A DNA stretch of 23,473 nucleotides from Chara braunii (lineage: Eukaryota; Streptophyta; Charophyceae; Charales; Characeae), in NCBI GenBank assembly GCA_003427395.1, contig BFEA01000173.1, positions 1,747,004 through 1,770,476 of the forward strand, given 5' to 3'. The notes beneath the pieces are model-generated. The model was not told the origin of the DNA and ran no database searches. It was given only the letters and a program-made list of their open reading frames with translations. Positions 1-8,226 of this stretch are shown piece by piece. A program made the translations under genes and the position numbers. Position 1 is the stretch's first letter; each line of letters starts with the position of its first letter.

Positions 1-300
1 TGGCGTATGAGTAGAAGGGTTGAGTTTAGTCCTGAAGGTGTAGAATCAGGACTGGTAGGAGAGAGGTGATGACGCCATGATACTAAAACTCACATCATAT
101 TTTTCTTGTTGGAATCCATGACTTGTTTTATCTCTCTTATACGTAGCACATCGCCACACCACTCATGGAATATGAAAAAGACGAAACCAATGGTGGGTGT
201 ATCGTTCTACGTTTTTGCAGACAATACATGCTCAGTTTTTCGCACTCCAGGAGTGGTGTGCCCAGGCCCATACACACGCTACCTGATGAGTTCAACTTGG
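1..300. other. No recognisable gene
   Basis: Only short open frames in several phases are present and none shows a motif I recognise. The sequence just before 301 contains GTTCAAC, also found just outside the partner arm near 1660, so the last bases may belong to the inverted-repeat element described next. Confidence 0.5.
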
Positions 301-404
301 TGAAAGCCCCACGAAACAGTCTGGCACAGTCATGCTTTTCTTTGCGGAGTTGTGTGTAGCGAATATGATGACACATAATTTGCGTAGAATGGTTGTAGAA
401 ACGG

Positions 405-537
405 AACGGTTGTACAATTTGCTACCATCTTCACCTGAATAGAATGCCCGGTCATTATAGCTGTATTTGGGGTCACTTTCAGTCCAGATGCTGCGATAAT
501 GACAGGGCGTTCTATTCGGGTGAAGGGGGTAGAACAA
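405..537. repeat. Long imperfect hairpin
   Basis: Arms 429-460 and 494-525 are reverse complements with about four mismatches over 32 bases (core GAATAGAA and GTCATTAT), separated by a 33-base loop. Weaker pairing continues outward through TACC and CGGTTGT motifs to about 405 and 537. It abuts the foldback that starts at 545. Confidence 0.7.
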
Positions 538-544
538 CGGTCAC

Positions 545-850
545 AATGGACTTTTTTTTTTTTTTTTTGAACGAAATTGAAACCGAGTAAATTTGCCCGA
601 TTAAGGCCGATTTTTTTTGCTTTTGAGGGTACAGCGTTCTTAACCCCTGGACTCCAGCTACATCCAGATACATCCACTGGTTACGGAGTTCTTAAAACAC
701 TGTACCTTCTGGACTCCAGCTAAGTCCAGATGCATCCAGGGGGTAGAGCATTTTAAGAACGCTGCACCCCCAAAAGCTAAAAATTTCGACCTTAATCGGG
801 GTCAATTCAGTCGGTTTCAATTTCGTTCAAAAACTGAAAAAATGTCCATT
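545..850. mobile_element. Foldback or MITE-like inverted repeat
   Basis: The left arm 545-643 and right arm 753-850 are reverse complements over nearly 100 bases. Shared blocks read GAACGAAATTGAAACCGA, GATTAAGG, GCTTTTG and CAGCGTTCTTAA. The ends read AATGGAC and GTCCATT. A 17-base T run (552-568) replaces a less regular T-rich stretch in the other arm. The centre holds two direct copies (647-676 and 709-738, period 62) of a TCCAG-rich unit. No convincing target duplication is visible, so the superfamily is unknown. Confidence 0.75.
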
Positions 851-1464
851 TTAACGAAATCGCTGTTGTAGTATATGAACCTGGGCAGAGCCGTTCATTA
901 ACTTCATATTAGGAAGAAGGAGCATATGAACTACATAGGGCCTCACCACACCACTGTCCAAAGGCTCAAAAGTTCAGCGGCTATCAGAAGCAATTTGACA
1001 GCCCCCCATTCAACAGTTTGTACCCCTTTAGCTTCACAGCACTGTCCAATGCACAAACCTGTGAATGCAAGAAGGAAAAAGACACGCGCCTGAGGGTAGG
1101 TCACACATTCTTCCATCCCAACCTCAGGCCCACTCACCAAATTCCAAGGAGGAGAAGTCAATAGCACAGTGGAGGATTATCGAAAGCACCGGAGTAGCAG
1201 GCTGGGGATGCAAAGGTTTTCGAAAGGAGATGTAGTAAAGCTTTCTCTGACAACTCGCAATTTTATTTTTTTCCCATCTCCAATTTCGACATGCAGTGCG
1301 GCGAAGAGAAAGTGTGGGAAATAGACTTTTCAACAGTGGTGTGGCCAGCTCCATAATATATTATCTCAGCATGTATTACCACAGTGACGACCACTGTCGA
1401 ATTTGCCAGAGGGAACCATCACTTTGCTAAGCAGGCAGGAGCTTGGCCCTGCGATTGCTGTGCT

Positions 1465-1465
<1 letters not shown>
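851..1465. other. No recognisable gene
   Basis: Open frames up to about 75 codons occur on the minus strand (for example 943-1167), but none has a recognisable domain or a convincing start. I see no repeat structure here apart from lying inside the 301-1641 inverted-repeat pair. Confidence 0.5.
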
Positions 1466-1544
<79 letters not shown>

Positions 1545-1570
1545 CTTTCTTTCTTTCTTTCTTTCTTTTT
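1466..1570. repeat. (CT)n followed by (CTTT)n microsatellite
   Basis: An uninterrupted CT dinucleotide tract runs from 1466 to 1540 and passes into a TTTC tetranucleotide tract to about 1570. The long open frames across it, in several phases, are by-products of the repeat. Confidence 0.97.
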
Positions 1571-1829
1571 GTCTGTGTTGTCATATGCGCTTTACACTCA
1601 AAGAAACCATGACTCTGCCAGACTGTTTCGTTGGACTTGCACGACCATTCAGGAGGTTGAACCCCAACAGCCCAACAGTCTGTCGAGGATACATTTGACT
1701 GATGGATAAGGGCTCACTACGCCACCCAGAGTTAGTGATACCCTTGAGAAAAGTGGGGAACTTTACTCACACCAACTGTGCAATCCTAGCAGACTGACCA
1801 TCCAAACCCCTGACAAGAACGGCAGTAAG
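1571..1829. other. Flank of the right inverted arm; no gene
   Basis: The interval holds the arm 1597-1641 and then unrecognised sequence. The arm translated here and the opposite arm translated on the minus strand give the same short peptide core (PDCFVGL), as expected for inverted copies of one sequence. Confidence 0.5.
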
Positions 1830-1846
1830 TCTCTCTCTCTCTCTCG

Positions 1847-1926
<80 letters not shown>

Positions 1927-1927
1927 C
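1830..1927. repeat. (CT)n-(GT)n compound microsatellite
   Basis: A short CT tract (1830-1850) is followed by a GT tract from 1851 with a single interruption near 1909, fading into degenerate GT-rich sequence up to about 1950. Confidence 0.97.
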
Positions 1928-1950
1928 AGTGTGTCTGTGGGTGTGTGCGC

Positions 1951-2379
1951 GGGCCTCTGTCTGTCTTTGTCTATCTTGCTGTGCGTGCTTGCCTCTTGGT
2001 TGTGATGATGAACAACGCACGTTCAGTTTACTTTGGGGTTCCCAGACTGGAGTGATGTGTGAAATGATTTTTGCAGAGTCTGGAAGTAATCTCCATCATC
2101 TCCGTTTCATTGCCAGATCTGTCAGTTTATCCCCTTTCCTCTTTGTTGGGGGGCGGGGTTTGTATTTTTTTTTGTTATTTGTTTCTTAGTTTTCCCCCCT
2201 TTCTCGCTACTCCTCCCCATGTCTGTTCTTTCCTATGTTATATGTGTATATATATACATATACACATCGTGGTGTGCGTGATTCATTTTTGTGATGCTGT
2301 AGCAAATCGTAGTAATCATCAGCTACCGTCTTCCCCAAGCACAACCCAGCCTCATCATGATTGTATCTGACTGCACAAA
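1951..2379. other. Unrecognised sequence with an AT-rich palindrome
   Basis: No gene is recognised. Bases 2244-2265 form an imperfect palindrome of alternating TA and CA steps (arms GTGTATAT and ATATACAC around a 6-base centre) that could extrude as a cruciform. Confidence 0.5.
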
Positions 2380-2491
2380 CACCATCTGTACATTTATTGT
2401 CTTCAATTCTCATTCTTGCGCAGGGGCCATGCTGATGTTTTTTTTTTTTTTTTGTCCAATTTGGAACTTTATTGGCTGTCAAATGAGGGTC
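2380..2491 (-). pseudogene. U6 snRNA-like sequence (degenerate)
   Basis: On the minus strand the core reads CAGCATGGCCCCTGCGCAAG followed by AATGA, which matches the catalytic core of U6 snRNA (the ACAGAGA-proximal helix and the internal stem-loop region). On the plus strand a 16-base T run (2438-2453) replaces the segment that should hold the ACAGAGA box. CCAATTT beyond it corresponds to the AAATTGG of U6, and GGCTGTC with GAGGGTC resembles the 5' stem-loop. The 3' side (ACCAT...ATTTAT, plus strand from 2380) resembles the U6 3' end. The total span of about 112 bases is close to the roughly 102 expected. The loss of the ACAGAGA box makes function very unlikely. There is no poly(A) tail downstream. 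Confidence 0.65.
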
Positions 2492-2579
2492 AATCACTTT
2501 TTTCCTTATTTGAGCAGCACTCAAAGGACTAAGAACGAGGATTCTATTTGGGGGACAGGCCTCGTGAAACTGAAAACGG

Positions 2580-2818
2580 GACGAGATTTTCGGTCATGGT
2601 CCAGCCGGAAACAAAAAATGGCCGCTATTGCCGGATGGTTGTACCGGATCGACCGGAACACAACAGACCGAGGAGAAATTCCCAGGCAGGTCCTGACGTT
2701 GAGAAGGGAATACCGGGCCAAGGGATTCACGGACCACTTCTTTGGGTCTGTACTTAGGAATTTCGCGCGGACCAGGGACAGAGTGTGGCGGTACACGGCT
2801 AAGTTAGTAGGGGGTTAG
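2580..2818 (+). pseudogene. Possible reverse-transcriptase-linked remnant
   Basis: The open frame ending with TAG at 2816-2818 contains, in order, GWLYRIDRNTTDRGE, LRREYRAKGFTDHFF and VLRNFARTRDRVWR. This pattern (R..RN, then a helix with a ..RGF...F turn, then R-rich) resembles the segment after the RT thumb in Penelope-like or LINE-type retroelements, where a short link often leads to an endonuclease. The frame is also open upstream through the U6-like sequence, so its real start is unknown. No palm motif is present. A GIY-YIG domain lies 1.7 kb downstream, which makes the link attractive but unproven. It could equally be a chance open frame. Confidence 0.3.
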
Positions 2819-2841
2819 AAGCTTGTAGGAAGAAGTAGGTC

Positions 2842-2849
2842 TATAAATA
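2842..2849 (+). promoter_or_regulatory. TATA box candidate
   Basis: TATAAATA lies about 435 bases upstream of the ATG at 3277, just after the previous open frame ends. The interval 2870-3276 would be the 5' leader. It could be the promoter of the two-ORF CCHC/GIY-YIG unit, or lie in the U3 of an LTR, but no matching second LTR could be identified. Confidence 0.4.
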
Positions 2850-2869
2850 CTTCGGGTGCAATTTGTTTG

Positions 2870-3276
2870 TCCTCTTCATCATACCTGGCTCCGGAGGTTG
2901 CTCCAGTATGGGTAAGGGGGAACGGTGAGGTGTAGTACAGAGAGAAGAAGGTGGAGGAGGATAGCAAGTTCTCAAGACTCTTCAAGCTATGTTCTATGTT
3001 GTTTTGGACTTCTCGGATGTATCGCGTCGACTTCGTTGTGTGTGTCACGTCGACTCGTCGTGTGTTGTTCTCGGTCGAAAGGTCGCTTTGACTTTGCGTC
3101 AATTTGACTATGTGGTTCTTTACGTCTTGTAAATCTATTGGTAACCAAAGGGGGATTGATACCTCGTGTGGTGGTCAAGTCCTAGACTCAGTACGCATCG
3201 CCTTCATGGTGCTGGGCCTGCTGGCGACTGGACGCGGGACTAGGGGAGTCGAACCCCGAACTGGTAAGGTGGTGTC
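2870..3276 (+). other. Putative 5' leader of the CCHC ORF
   Basis: No coding potential is recognised. Near its end, 3243-3257 reads GGGG AGTCGAA CCCC, which on the minus strand is a perfect tRNA T-arm or box B (GGTTCGACTCC). TGGCGACTGG at 3222 precedes it and resembles an LTR-element primer binding site. The tRNA register is off by about two bases, so neither a tRNA gene nor a primer site is firmly supported. Confidence 0.35.
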
Positions 3277-4473
3277 ATGGCTTCTTCAAGTCAACCAAGC
3301 GGGAGTGGAGATGGAGAAGGCCCCAGGAGAAATCCCCAGATCTGCTATAGCTGCAAACTGCCGGGCCACTATGCCAGAGATTGCAGAGCGCATTGGAAAG
3401 AAAAATACGAGGGAAAGACTGGCGAAACCGGAGGGGCGGGGACATCTCGATATACTCAGGGAAGATCGACATCTCCGACAACAAGACGTTGGGAACCTTC
3501 TAAAAGATCACCGTCGGCTGATTCGAAGTACCATGATCACCGAAGTGGTGAAAGGGATACTAGTCTGGAGGATTTGGTACACCTGTTGATGGCCGAACGG
3601 GAGGAGAAGGAGAGAGTTAACAAAGAGGAAGAGGAAAGAGTGAGGAAAGAACGAGAGAATATAGAAAAGGAGGAGAAAATATTAAAAAAGGAAGAAAGAT
3701 GTAGAAGAGACGACGAAAGATTGGCCAAGATCGTGGACCTTCAGTTTTCGAAAAGGTGGGGCCCGTGGGGGGGAGCAATGGAGCATATGGGAGCGGACAG
3801 TTCGCCAGAATACAAGCGAAGACATAGGCGATATCGAAAGTCCTCAAGGAGGGGAAAACACCATCGGAAGACGAAGATCGTGCTGTCTGATACTGATAAA
3901 GAAGTTTCCGAAATCAGCCAGCGCACATGCAGGCTACATTTGACGGACAAGCGAAAGCGAGCTCCTCCTACCACGGAAGAAGAGGACTCACTATCTCAGT
4001 CGAGTCCTAACTTTACTCCGCTAAAGATGCATCGAGCACGGGAACTGCCTCCGAAGTCTTCACAGATGAAGTCGGCGAAGAAGATGAAAACTATACTACA
4101 ACCGGTTACGATGAAGAAACTACGGGAGAAGAACGAACCTACGGTGAAAGGGGCTGTAGCAGGATGTGGGGCAGGATCAAGGCTACAATTCATGAAGGAC
4201 ACTGTGGAACACTTGGGTGGTCTGGATTACCGCGTGATACAAAGAATGTGTAAGAAGGAGGGCGTACCGTACGTCCGCAAAGGGCAGGCGATATTGGCAC
4301 AGGCAGAGAACAAAACTCAAGTTGCCTACGAAGGCACGGAGGAGGGTATACCAGAATATGCCAAAGGAAATGACGAATCGATAACTACGAGCGACACTTC
4401 CGAAAGCGACGAAAGTGACAACGCTGGGTCATCCGATGGCTCACCATGCAACGAGAACAAGGGAAATGCATGA
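3277..4473 (+). CDS. CCHC zinc-knuckle, coiled-coil retroelement protein
   Basis: This intact 398-codon frame starts at ATG 3277 (context GTGTCATGG, G at +4). Residues 23-36 are a perfect CX2CX4HX4C zinc knuckle (CYSCKLPGHYARDC), a nucleic-acid-binding module typical of Gag and ORF1 proteins. Residues about 97-157 are almost entirely Glu, Lys and Arg with spaced Leu and Ile, a strong coiled-coil or single-helix prediction. A basic cluster follows near 179-200 (KRRHRRYRKSSRRGKHHRK). Around 311-351 a helical segment (LDYRVIQRMCKKEGVPYVRKG) resembles a SAP-like fold. The last 30 or so residues are Ser/Asp/Glu-rich. It is followed within 30 bases by the GIY-YIG frame, so the two probably belong to one element. 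I infer an ORF1 or Gag-like RNA or DNA chaperone. A retained, domesticated gene is possible but untested. It is the longest undamaged frame in the window. Confidence 0.7.
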   Translation: MASSSQPSGSGDGEGPRRNPQICYSCKLPGHYARDCRAHWKEKYEGKTGETGGAGTSRYTQGRSTSPTTRRWEPSKRSPSADSKYHDHRSGERDTSLEDLVHLLMAEREEKERVNKEEEERVRKERENIEKEEKILKKEERCRRDDERLAKIVDLQFSKRWGPWGGAMEHMGADSSPEYKRRHRRYRKSSRRGKHHRKTKIVLSDTDKEVSEISQRTCRLHLTDKRKRAPPTTEEEDSLSQSSPNFTPLKMHRARELPPKSSQMKSAKKMKTILQPVTMKKLREKNEPTVKGAVAGCGAGSRLQFMKDTVEHLGGLDYRVIQRMCKKEGVPYVRKGQAILAQAENKTQVAYEGTEEGIPEYAKGNDESITTSDTSESDESDNAGSSDGSPCNENKGNA

Positions 4474-4493
4474 AGTGGTAAGATGGATTCTGA

Positions 4494-5159
4494 ATTTCTG
4501 AGTTGTGGGAATGTTGTCGTGCTCTCTCGTACAACGTAGATCTCACTTACGGTGACTTACCTGTCGAATGTGATGTGGAAAGCTTGTTTCGTTGGACTCT
4601 CGTTGCCCTCACTTTACAAGGATGCATTCCTTGGTTAGAGAAGTTTATCAGATATTGGTTGGGCCTGCTATCTAAGGACCCTAAGGCTTTTGGTGATCCA
4701 AACTGTTCTGTGTACGTAGGGGTCTCTCCCTGGTGTCGCGCTACTTAGAAAAAACGGAAAGATTGTTAAATACCAGATGGTCAGAGCATAGGGGAAATAG
4801 TAGACACCTGATTTCGTCCTCGTCGCATTTCCATAGGTGGCTGGAACGATTTGGCATCGAGAATTACGTTCCGATACCTGTTTTCCCGGGTATTGCCGAT
4901 GAATTGGTTAGTTTGAAGGACCTGTTGAACCGGACATGGTCGCCAAGCCTTAATATCAGAGGGAAGGTAAAGGGAAGGAGGAGGAGGAAGCAATCTCGAA
5001 AGACTTGGAGAGGTAAGAAAGAGAGAAGTAAAAAGAGATCCCGGGAAAGGAAATTACGAAGAGAGGGTTATGAGAAGCTGCGGGTGATTAGAGTTAAGAT
5101 AGACCACGGATCCGATGGGTCGGCGAAGATTCTTCAAAGTTTGCGCAATCATGCAGGGG

Positions 5160-5170
<11 letters not shown>
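4494..5170 (+). pseudogene. GIY-YIG endonuclease domain protein, frameshifted
   Basis: Two frames must be joined. The first (4494 to about 4725) carries WTLVALTLQGCIPWLEKFIRYW and ends in NCSVYVGVSPW. The second (about 4733-5170) continues RYLEKTERLLNTRWSEH, then HFHRWLERFGIENYVPIPV, then LLNRTWSPSLN. This fits the GIY-YIG fold: YVG for the second Tyr motif, RW and EH for the catalytic Arg and His, and PSLN for the C-terminal Asn. The position usually held by the catalytic Glu reads SLKDLL, so Glu may be Lys. A very basic tail follows (RRRRKQSRKTWRGKKERSKKRS), suited to DNA binding. GIY-YIG domains are known in Penelope-like elements and homing endonucleases, and the role here would be target nicking for integration. 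An ATG at 4484 opens only a short frame, so a second indel near the start is likely. The 3' end runs into the (GATT)n tract. Confidence 0.65.
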
Positions 5171-5234
<64 letters not shown>

Positions 5235-5253
5235 CTGATTGATTGATTGGTTG
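5160..5253. repeat. (GATT)n microsatellite
   Basis: About 23 tandem GATT units with a few substitutions (GTTT, GACT, GGTT). It separates the GIY-YIG unit from element A and may mark the junction of two elements or the former 3' end of the first. Confidence 0.97.
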
Positions 5254-5658
5254 GGGGAGGGTCGCCCAGGTCATACCGGAGATGATCTACGAAGAGAAAT
5301 TTATTGATTGCAGTCATGCAACCAGACCCAGGCGCAATCCGCGACCACCTTCCTGCAGTTTCATCCCTGAAGCTTGCCACCGGAGATCCCAGTTCCGACG
5401 TGGGACTCCACCCCCACTTTCCGAAAATCCTTGGCACACCCCCTTTTCGGACTTTCGGGCCCCCATTTCACTCCGATCAGGAAGTCTCGCTGGGCGTGAG
5501 GTCGGTATCGGAGCCGACACGTGGCGAGCTCACAAAGTGGCGAGTAGGTAAGTCGCACAAGCGATCTGGCGAATAGAGGTCAGCCTAGACAGCGGAACGC
5601 GCCGTGACACGATCCTATAGTAACTAGGAGTAGATCGTTCGGTTGGCAGGCCGCCAAC
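5254..5658 (+). other. Leader of element A
   Basis: This is non-coding sequence ahead of the gag ATG. A hairpin (CGATC 5610-5614 with GATCG 5633-5637, enclosing TCCTA and TAGGA) lies 22 bases before the ATG and could affect translation or packaging. TGGCGAG and TGGCGAATAG near 5538-5577 are weak primer-site candidates. No LTR end was recognised. Confidence 0.45.
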
Positions 5659-6534
5659 ATGAATGCCAATCAAGCACAAAACGTTAATGTACAGCTAGGC
5701 AGCTCACCTATTCCCGTGCCACCAATCCGAGTTCGTGCACCTGCGGCTCCACCTGATTTGTATCTCTTTGACCCTGCGCATCACCTGGCCGGGGCATGGC
5801 TGGCCACAATGCGTGCACAACAATACGACAACGATGAAGCCAGGATCAATATCCCCACCCGATTGGGAGGGGACGCACACCACTGGTTCAGCACTTACGC
5901 CTGGATAGATCTCTCGACCTTCCAAAAGGGACTTCTTGAATAGATTCGACTACATCCACCCTGAATAGGCCTTCTTTATGATCAAAGATGGAGTTCAGAA
6001 GCCCCTCGAGTTGGTCACAAAATATCGCGGTAGGTTTTACAGATTGTTTGCCAAATCCGAGTGGGACGAGAAGGTCCGAAGAGATTTGTTTATTGATGGG
6101 CTTCGTAGCCTGGCAATGACGACGAAACTATGAAAACAGTTTTCCCCATCAATCACACTATGCAACAGATCATGAACGGGGTGGAAGAGATGGAGAGGAA
6201 GTTTGCCGCTAGCTTCCTAGAAGGGGAGGACCATGCCAAGGAGGGGGCTTCCTCGGAACTGGCCAGGGCGAAAGCCGAGCTGGCCACGCTTCAAAATAAA
6301 TTTGAGAATATGGGTTTTGTCTCCGGCCTCGTCACTTACTTAGAACAGGTCGTAGCTAAGAGACCGATAACCAACACAATCACGGGACTACCCATTATGG
6401 CCGCTCCTGCGCCCCCCCTAGATACTTCTGCCAAGCCACGCGAATCAAATGCGATACTAGAATTGACTCAAACCTTGGTTAGCTTGATGCAAGAAAGTAA
6501 GAAAGAACAACGTGAACACAACGCTAGGATATAA
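5659..6534 (+). pseudogene. gag: gag of element A (capsid part)
   Basis: The start at ATG 5659 has a good context (CCGCCAACATGA). The first frame reads a Pro-rich N-terminus, then LYLFDPAHHLAGAWLATMRA and GGDAHHWFSTYAW, typical of the Ty3/gypsy Gag domain (a Phe-Asp core, then an A.HW motif). It stops at 5943. Homology continues in another frame (about 5933-6133) with FFMIKDGVQ, YRGRFYRLFAKSEWDEKVRR and LFIDGL, carrying one TAG near 5966. It then returns to the first frame from about 6130 with a Glu/Lys-rich helical stretch. TAA at 6532-6534 interrupts the frame, which reads on into the zinc knuckle. At least two indels and two stops are needed, so no full Gag can be made. Confidence 0.8.
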
Positions 6535-7569
6535 TTATTGATGAGATCGAGGCGTCCCATTGCCGTCTGGGCCACGCCAGCGTCGCAAGGAATCGCCCCC
6601 GCTCAGGCCATGGGCGGAGCAGCGGCCAATCTAAACATTTCTTACACTTGTCATCAGTCGGGCCACATAGCCCGAAACTGCGCACACCGAACTGTACAAG
6701 CTCGAGTTGGGGCTGCCCCTGTGGCCGCTGCACTCAACGGGCCAGGAAGGGTAGGTACAATGATTGAGGCAATAGGAGGAGGGGGAAGTGCGGTAGCCAC
6801 TACCGAGGAAGGTGCAGAACTTATCCTGCTTGACCAATACATCGCCTTGGGTTATCCGGGACTAGGAATGATAGGAACCATCCGTCCTGCGAATGAACTA
6901 CAGGAGGTAGCGGAGTGGAGACCGTCCCTGGGGGCAATGGAGTCAGGCGGTCCTACCTTCGTTACTGGGGAGATCGATGTTTTGGACGTCGCCCTAGCCC
7001 TGGATCACCGGATTCTGTTGCCCATCGGGCACCTGTTGTTCATATCAGAAGAAGCCAACGAACACATGCTGCAGCATTGCAAGGCAAACAGGAAACAATT
7101 TGCTCTCACCAAGTTGGCGGCACATAAAGGGAAGGCCCCTATTCCCAAAGACAAGCCAAACACTCCTAGTACTTCGGACTCGATACGGTTAGGAATAGTT
7201 AAAAAAGGCGACCACATTCTGCAGATCAAAGTCATTCCGTGGAAGTCCGCAGAATGCGATATCGAGGTTTGGGGAATTCCGTATAATGCCATTATCGATT
7301 TAAGGGCTGCAGTCTTGGCTATCTCGTTGAGTGTCGTAGAGACGACAGGAAGAAGGAAGGATCTAATTACGCTAACGGAGGGAGATCATCTCGTCTCAGC
7401 GGACGAAGAGAGAATCAAAATAGTAGGTAGAATGACAAATGTTGCTTTTCGATTACAGAAAGTTCACGCCCTAGGAGATGTCGTAGTACTAGATGTGAAC
7501 ACATACGATGTCCTTCTGGGATTGCCAACCCTCACAACATTACGGGCTAAGCTAGTCTTTGAGAAGTGA
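6535..7569 (+). pseudogene. pol: Zinc knuckle and aspartic protease of element A
   Basis: This frame continues gag after a single TAA. Early in it SYTCHQSGHIARNC is a CCHC knuckle whose first Cys is Ser (TCT where TGT is expected), so zinc binding would be lost. After a variable linker, IKVIPWKSAECDIEVWGI leads to IIDLRAAVLAIS, the place of the retropepsin D[ST]GA active site. Here Thr/Ser-Gly is replaced by Leu-Arg, although the Asp remains. The C-terminal YDVLLGLPTLTTLRAKLVF is the typical second conserved block before the RT linker. The TGA at 7567-7569 ends the frame. The fold is recognisable but the enzyme should be dead. Confidence 0.75.
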
Positions 7570-8226
7570 TTAGTTATCCTTCGAAACACAGGCGGAAAGC
7601 CATATATTATTCCAATGCGATTAACTCTTCGGGCCACGTGGCCCCCGACTAAGAAAGTCTCGCCTAGAACCAAGGAACCCCTCCGGGTGATCACGTGGGA
7701 AGAACCAGTTCACGAGAAAGACCACACGGGAAAAGAACCCGAGCTATCTTGCAGCTCATCTGACAGTGACGATGGTACGGATCCCTCAATCCAAGATATG
7801 GCGCGCCAATTGATCCGCTAACCCATTCGACCAAAGACGACGAAGACGTTCGTCCTTACGGAGAGAAACCCAGCGAACTCGGGCTCTAATTTTCGGGGAA
7901 CCGCTCGTACAAGTATCCTGTATGATTGACTCTTCGGAACCCCCTCGAACCCTATACGAGGCCACCGCCCTACATCTCTCGAGGTATCGGGAGAAGAAGG
8001 CGTTTTGTGACGTCACAGGGCTACCTGTTCCTTGTTGTCTTCAGGAAAGGAGGTGCGATTACTACGACAGGGGGCCGAAAGCGAAGCTTTGGAACCCCTT
8101 GGGCGCGACGACTCTACACCCTACGAACTCTGAATCAAAATCGTCGAGAAACCAGTAGGCTGGCAGGATATCAGCGATGGCGTGACCCCGGAAGAACACG
8201 TGGTCATCCGAGAGGAAGATGCTTAA
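7570..8226 (+). pseudogene. Protease-RT linker of element A, degraded
   Basis: The protease frame reads on after its stop with GGKPYIIPMRLTLRATWPP and an acidic SSSDSDDG stretch to a stop at 7821. From there to 8226 the three plus frames are broken and none is clearly favoured. Near the end (8130-8226) KPVGWQDISDGVTPEEHVV in the RT frame looks coding and leads into the RT after one TAA. I see no independent gene here. Confidence 0.55.

Larger units (their letters stand above)
301..1641. mobile_element. Possible element bounded by about 45-bp inverted arms
   Basis: Bases 301-345 are the near reverse complement of 1597-1641. Both arms contain the core ACGAAACAGTCTGGCA (read inward), with scattered mismatches outside it. 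Similarity extends weakly outward through a GTTCAAC motif on each side. The enclosed DNA contains a hairpin, a foldback and a CT microsatellite, and no transposase is visible. I could not find a clear target-site duplication, so this may be a non-autonomous element, or two independently placed copies of one repeat in opposite orientation. Confidence 0.4.

Noticed and set aside
1384-2055. Open frames across the CT and GT microsatellites
   Set aside because: Repetitive Leu-Ser and Cys-Val strings are direct translations of dinucleotide repeats.
3222-3257. tRNA gene on the minus strand
   Set aside because: Box B and T-arm are perfect, but no D-arm, anticodon arm or pairing acceptor strand is present.
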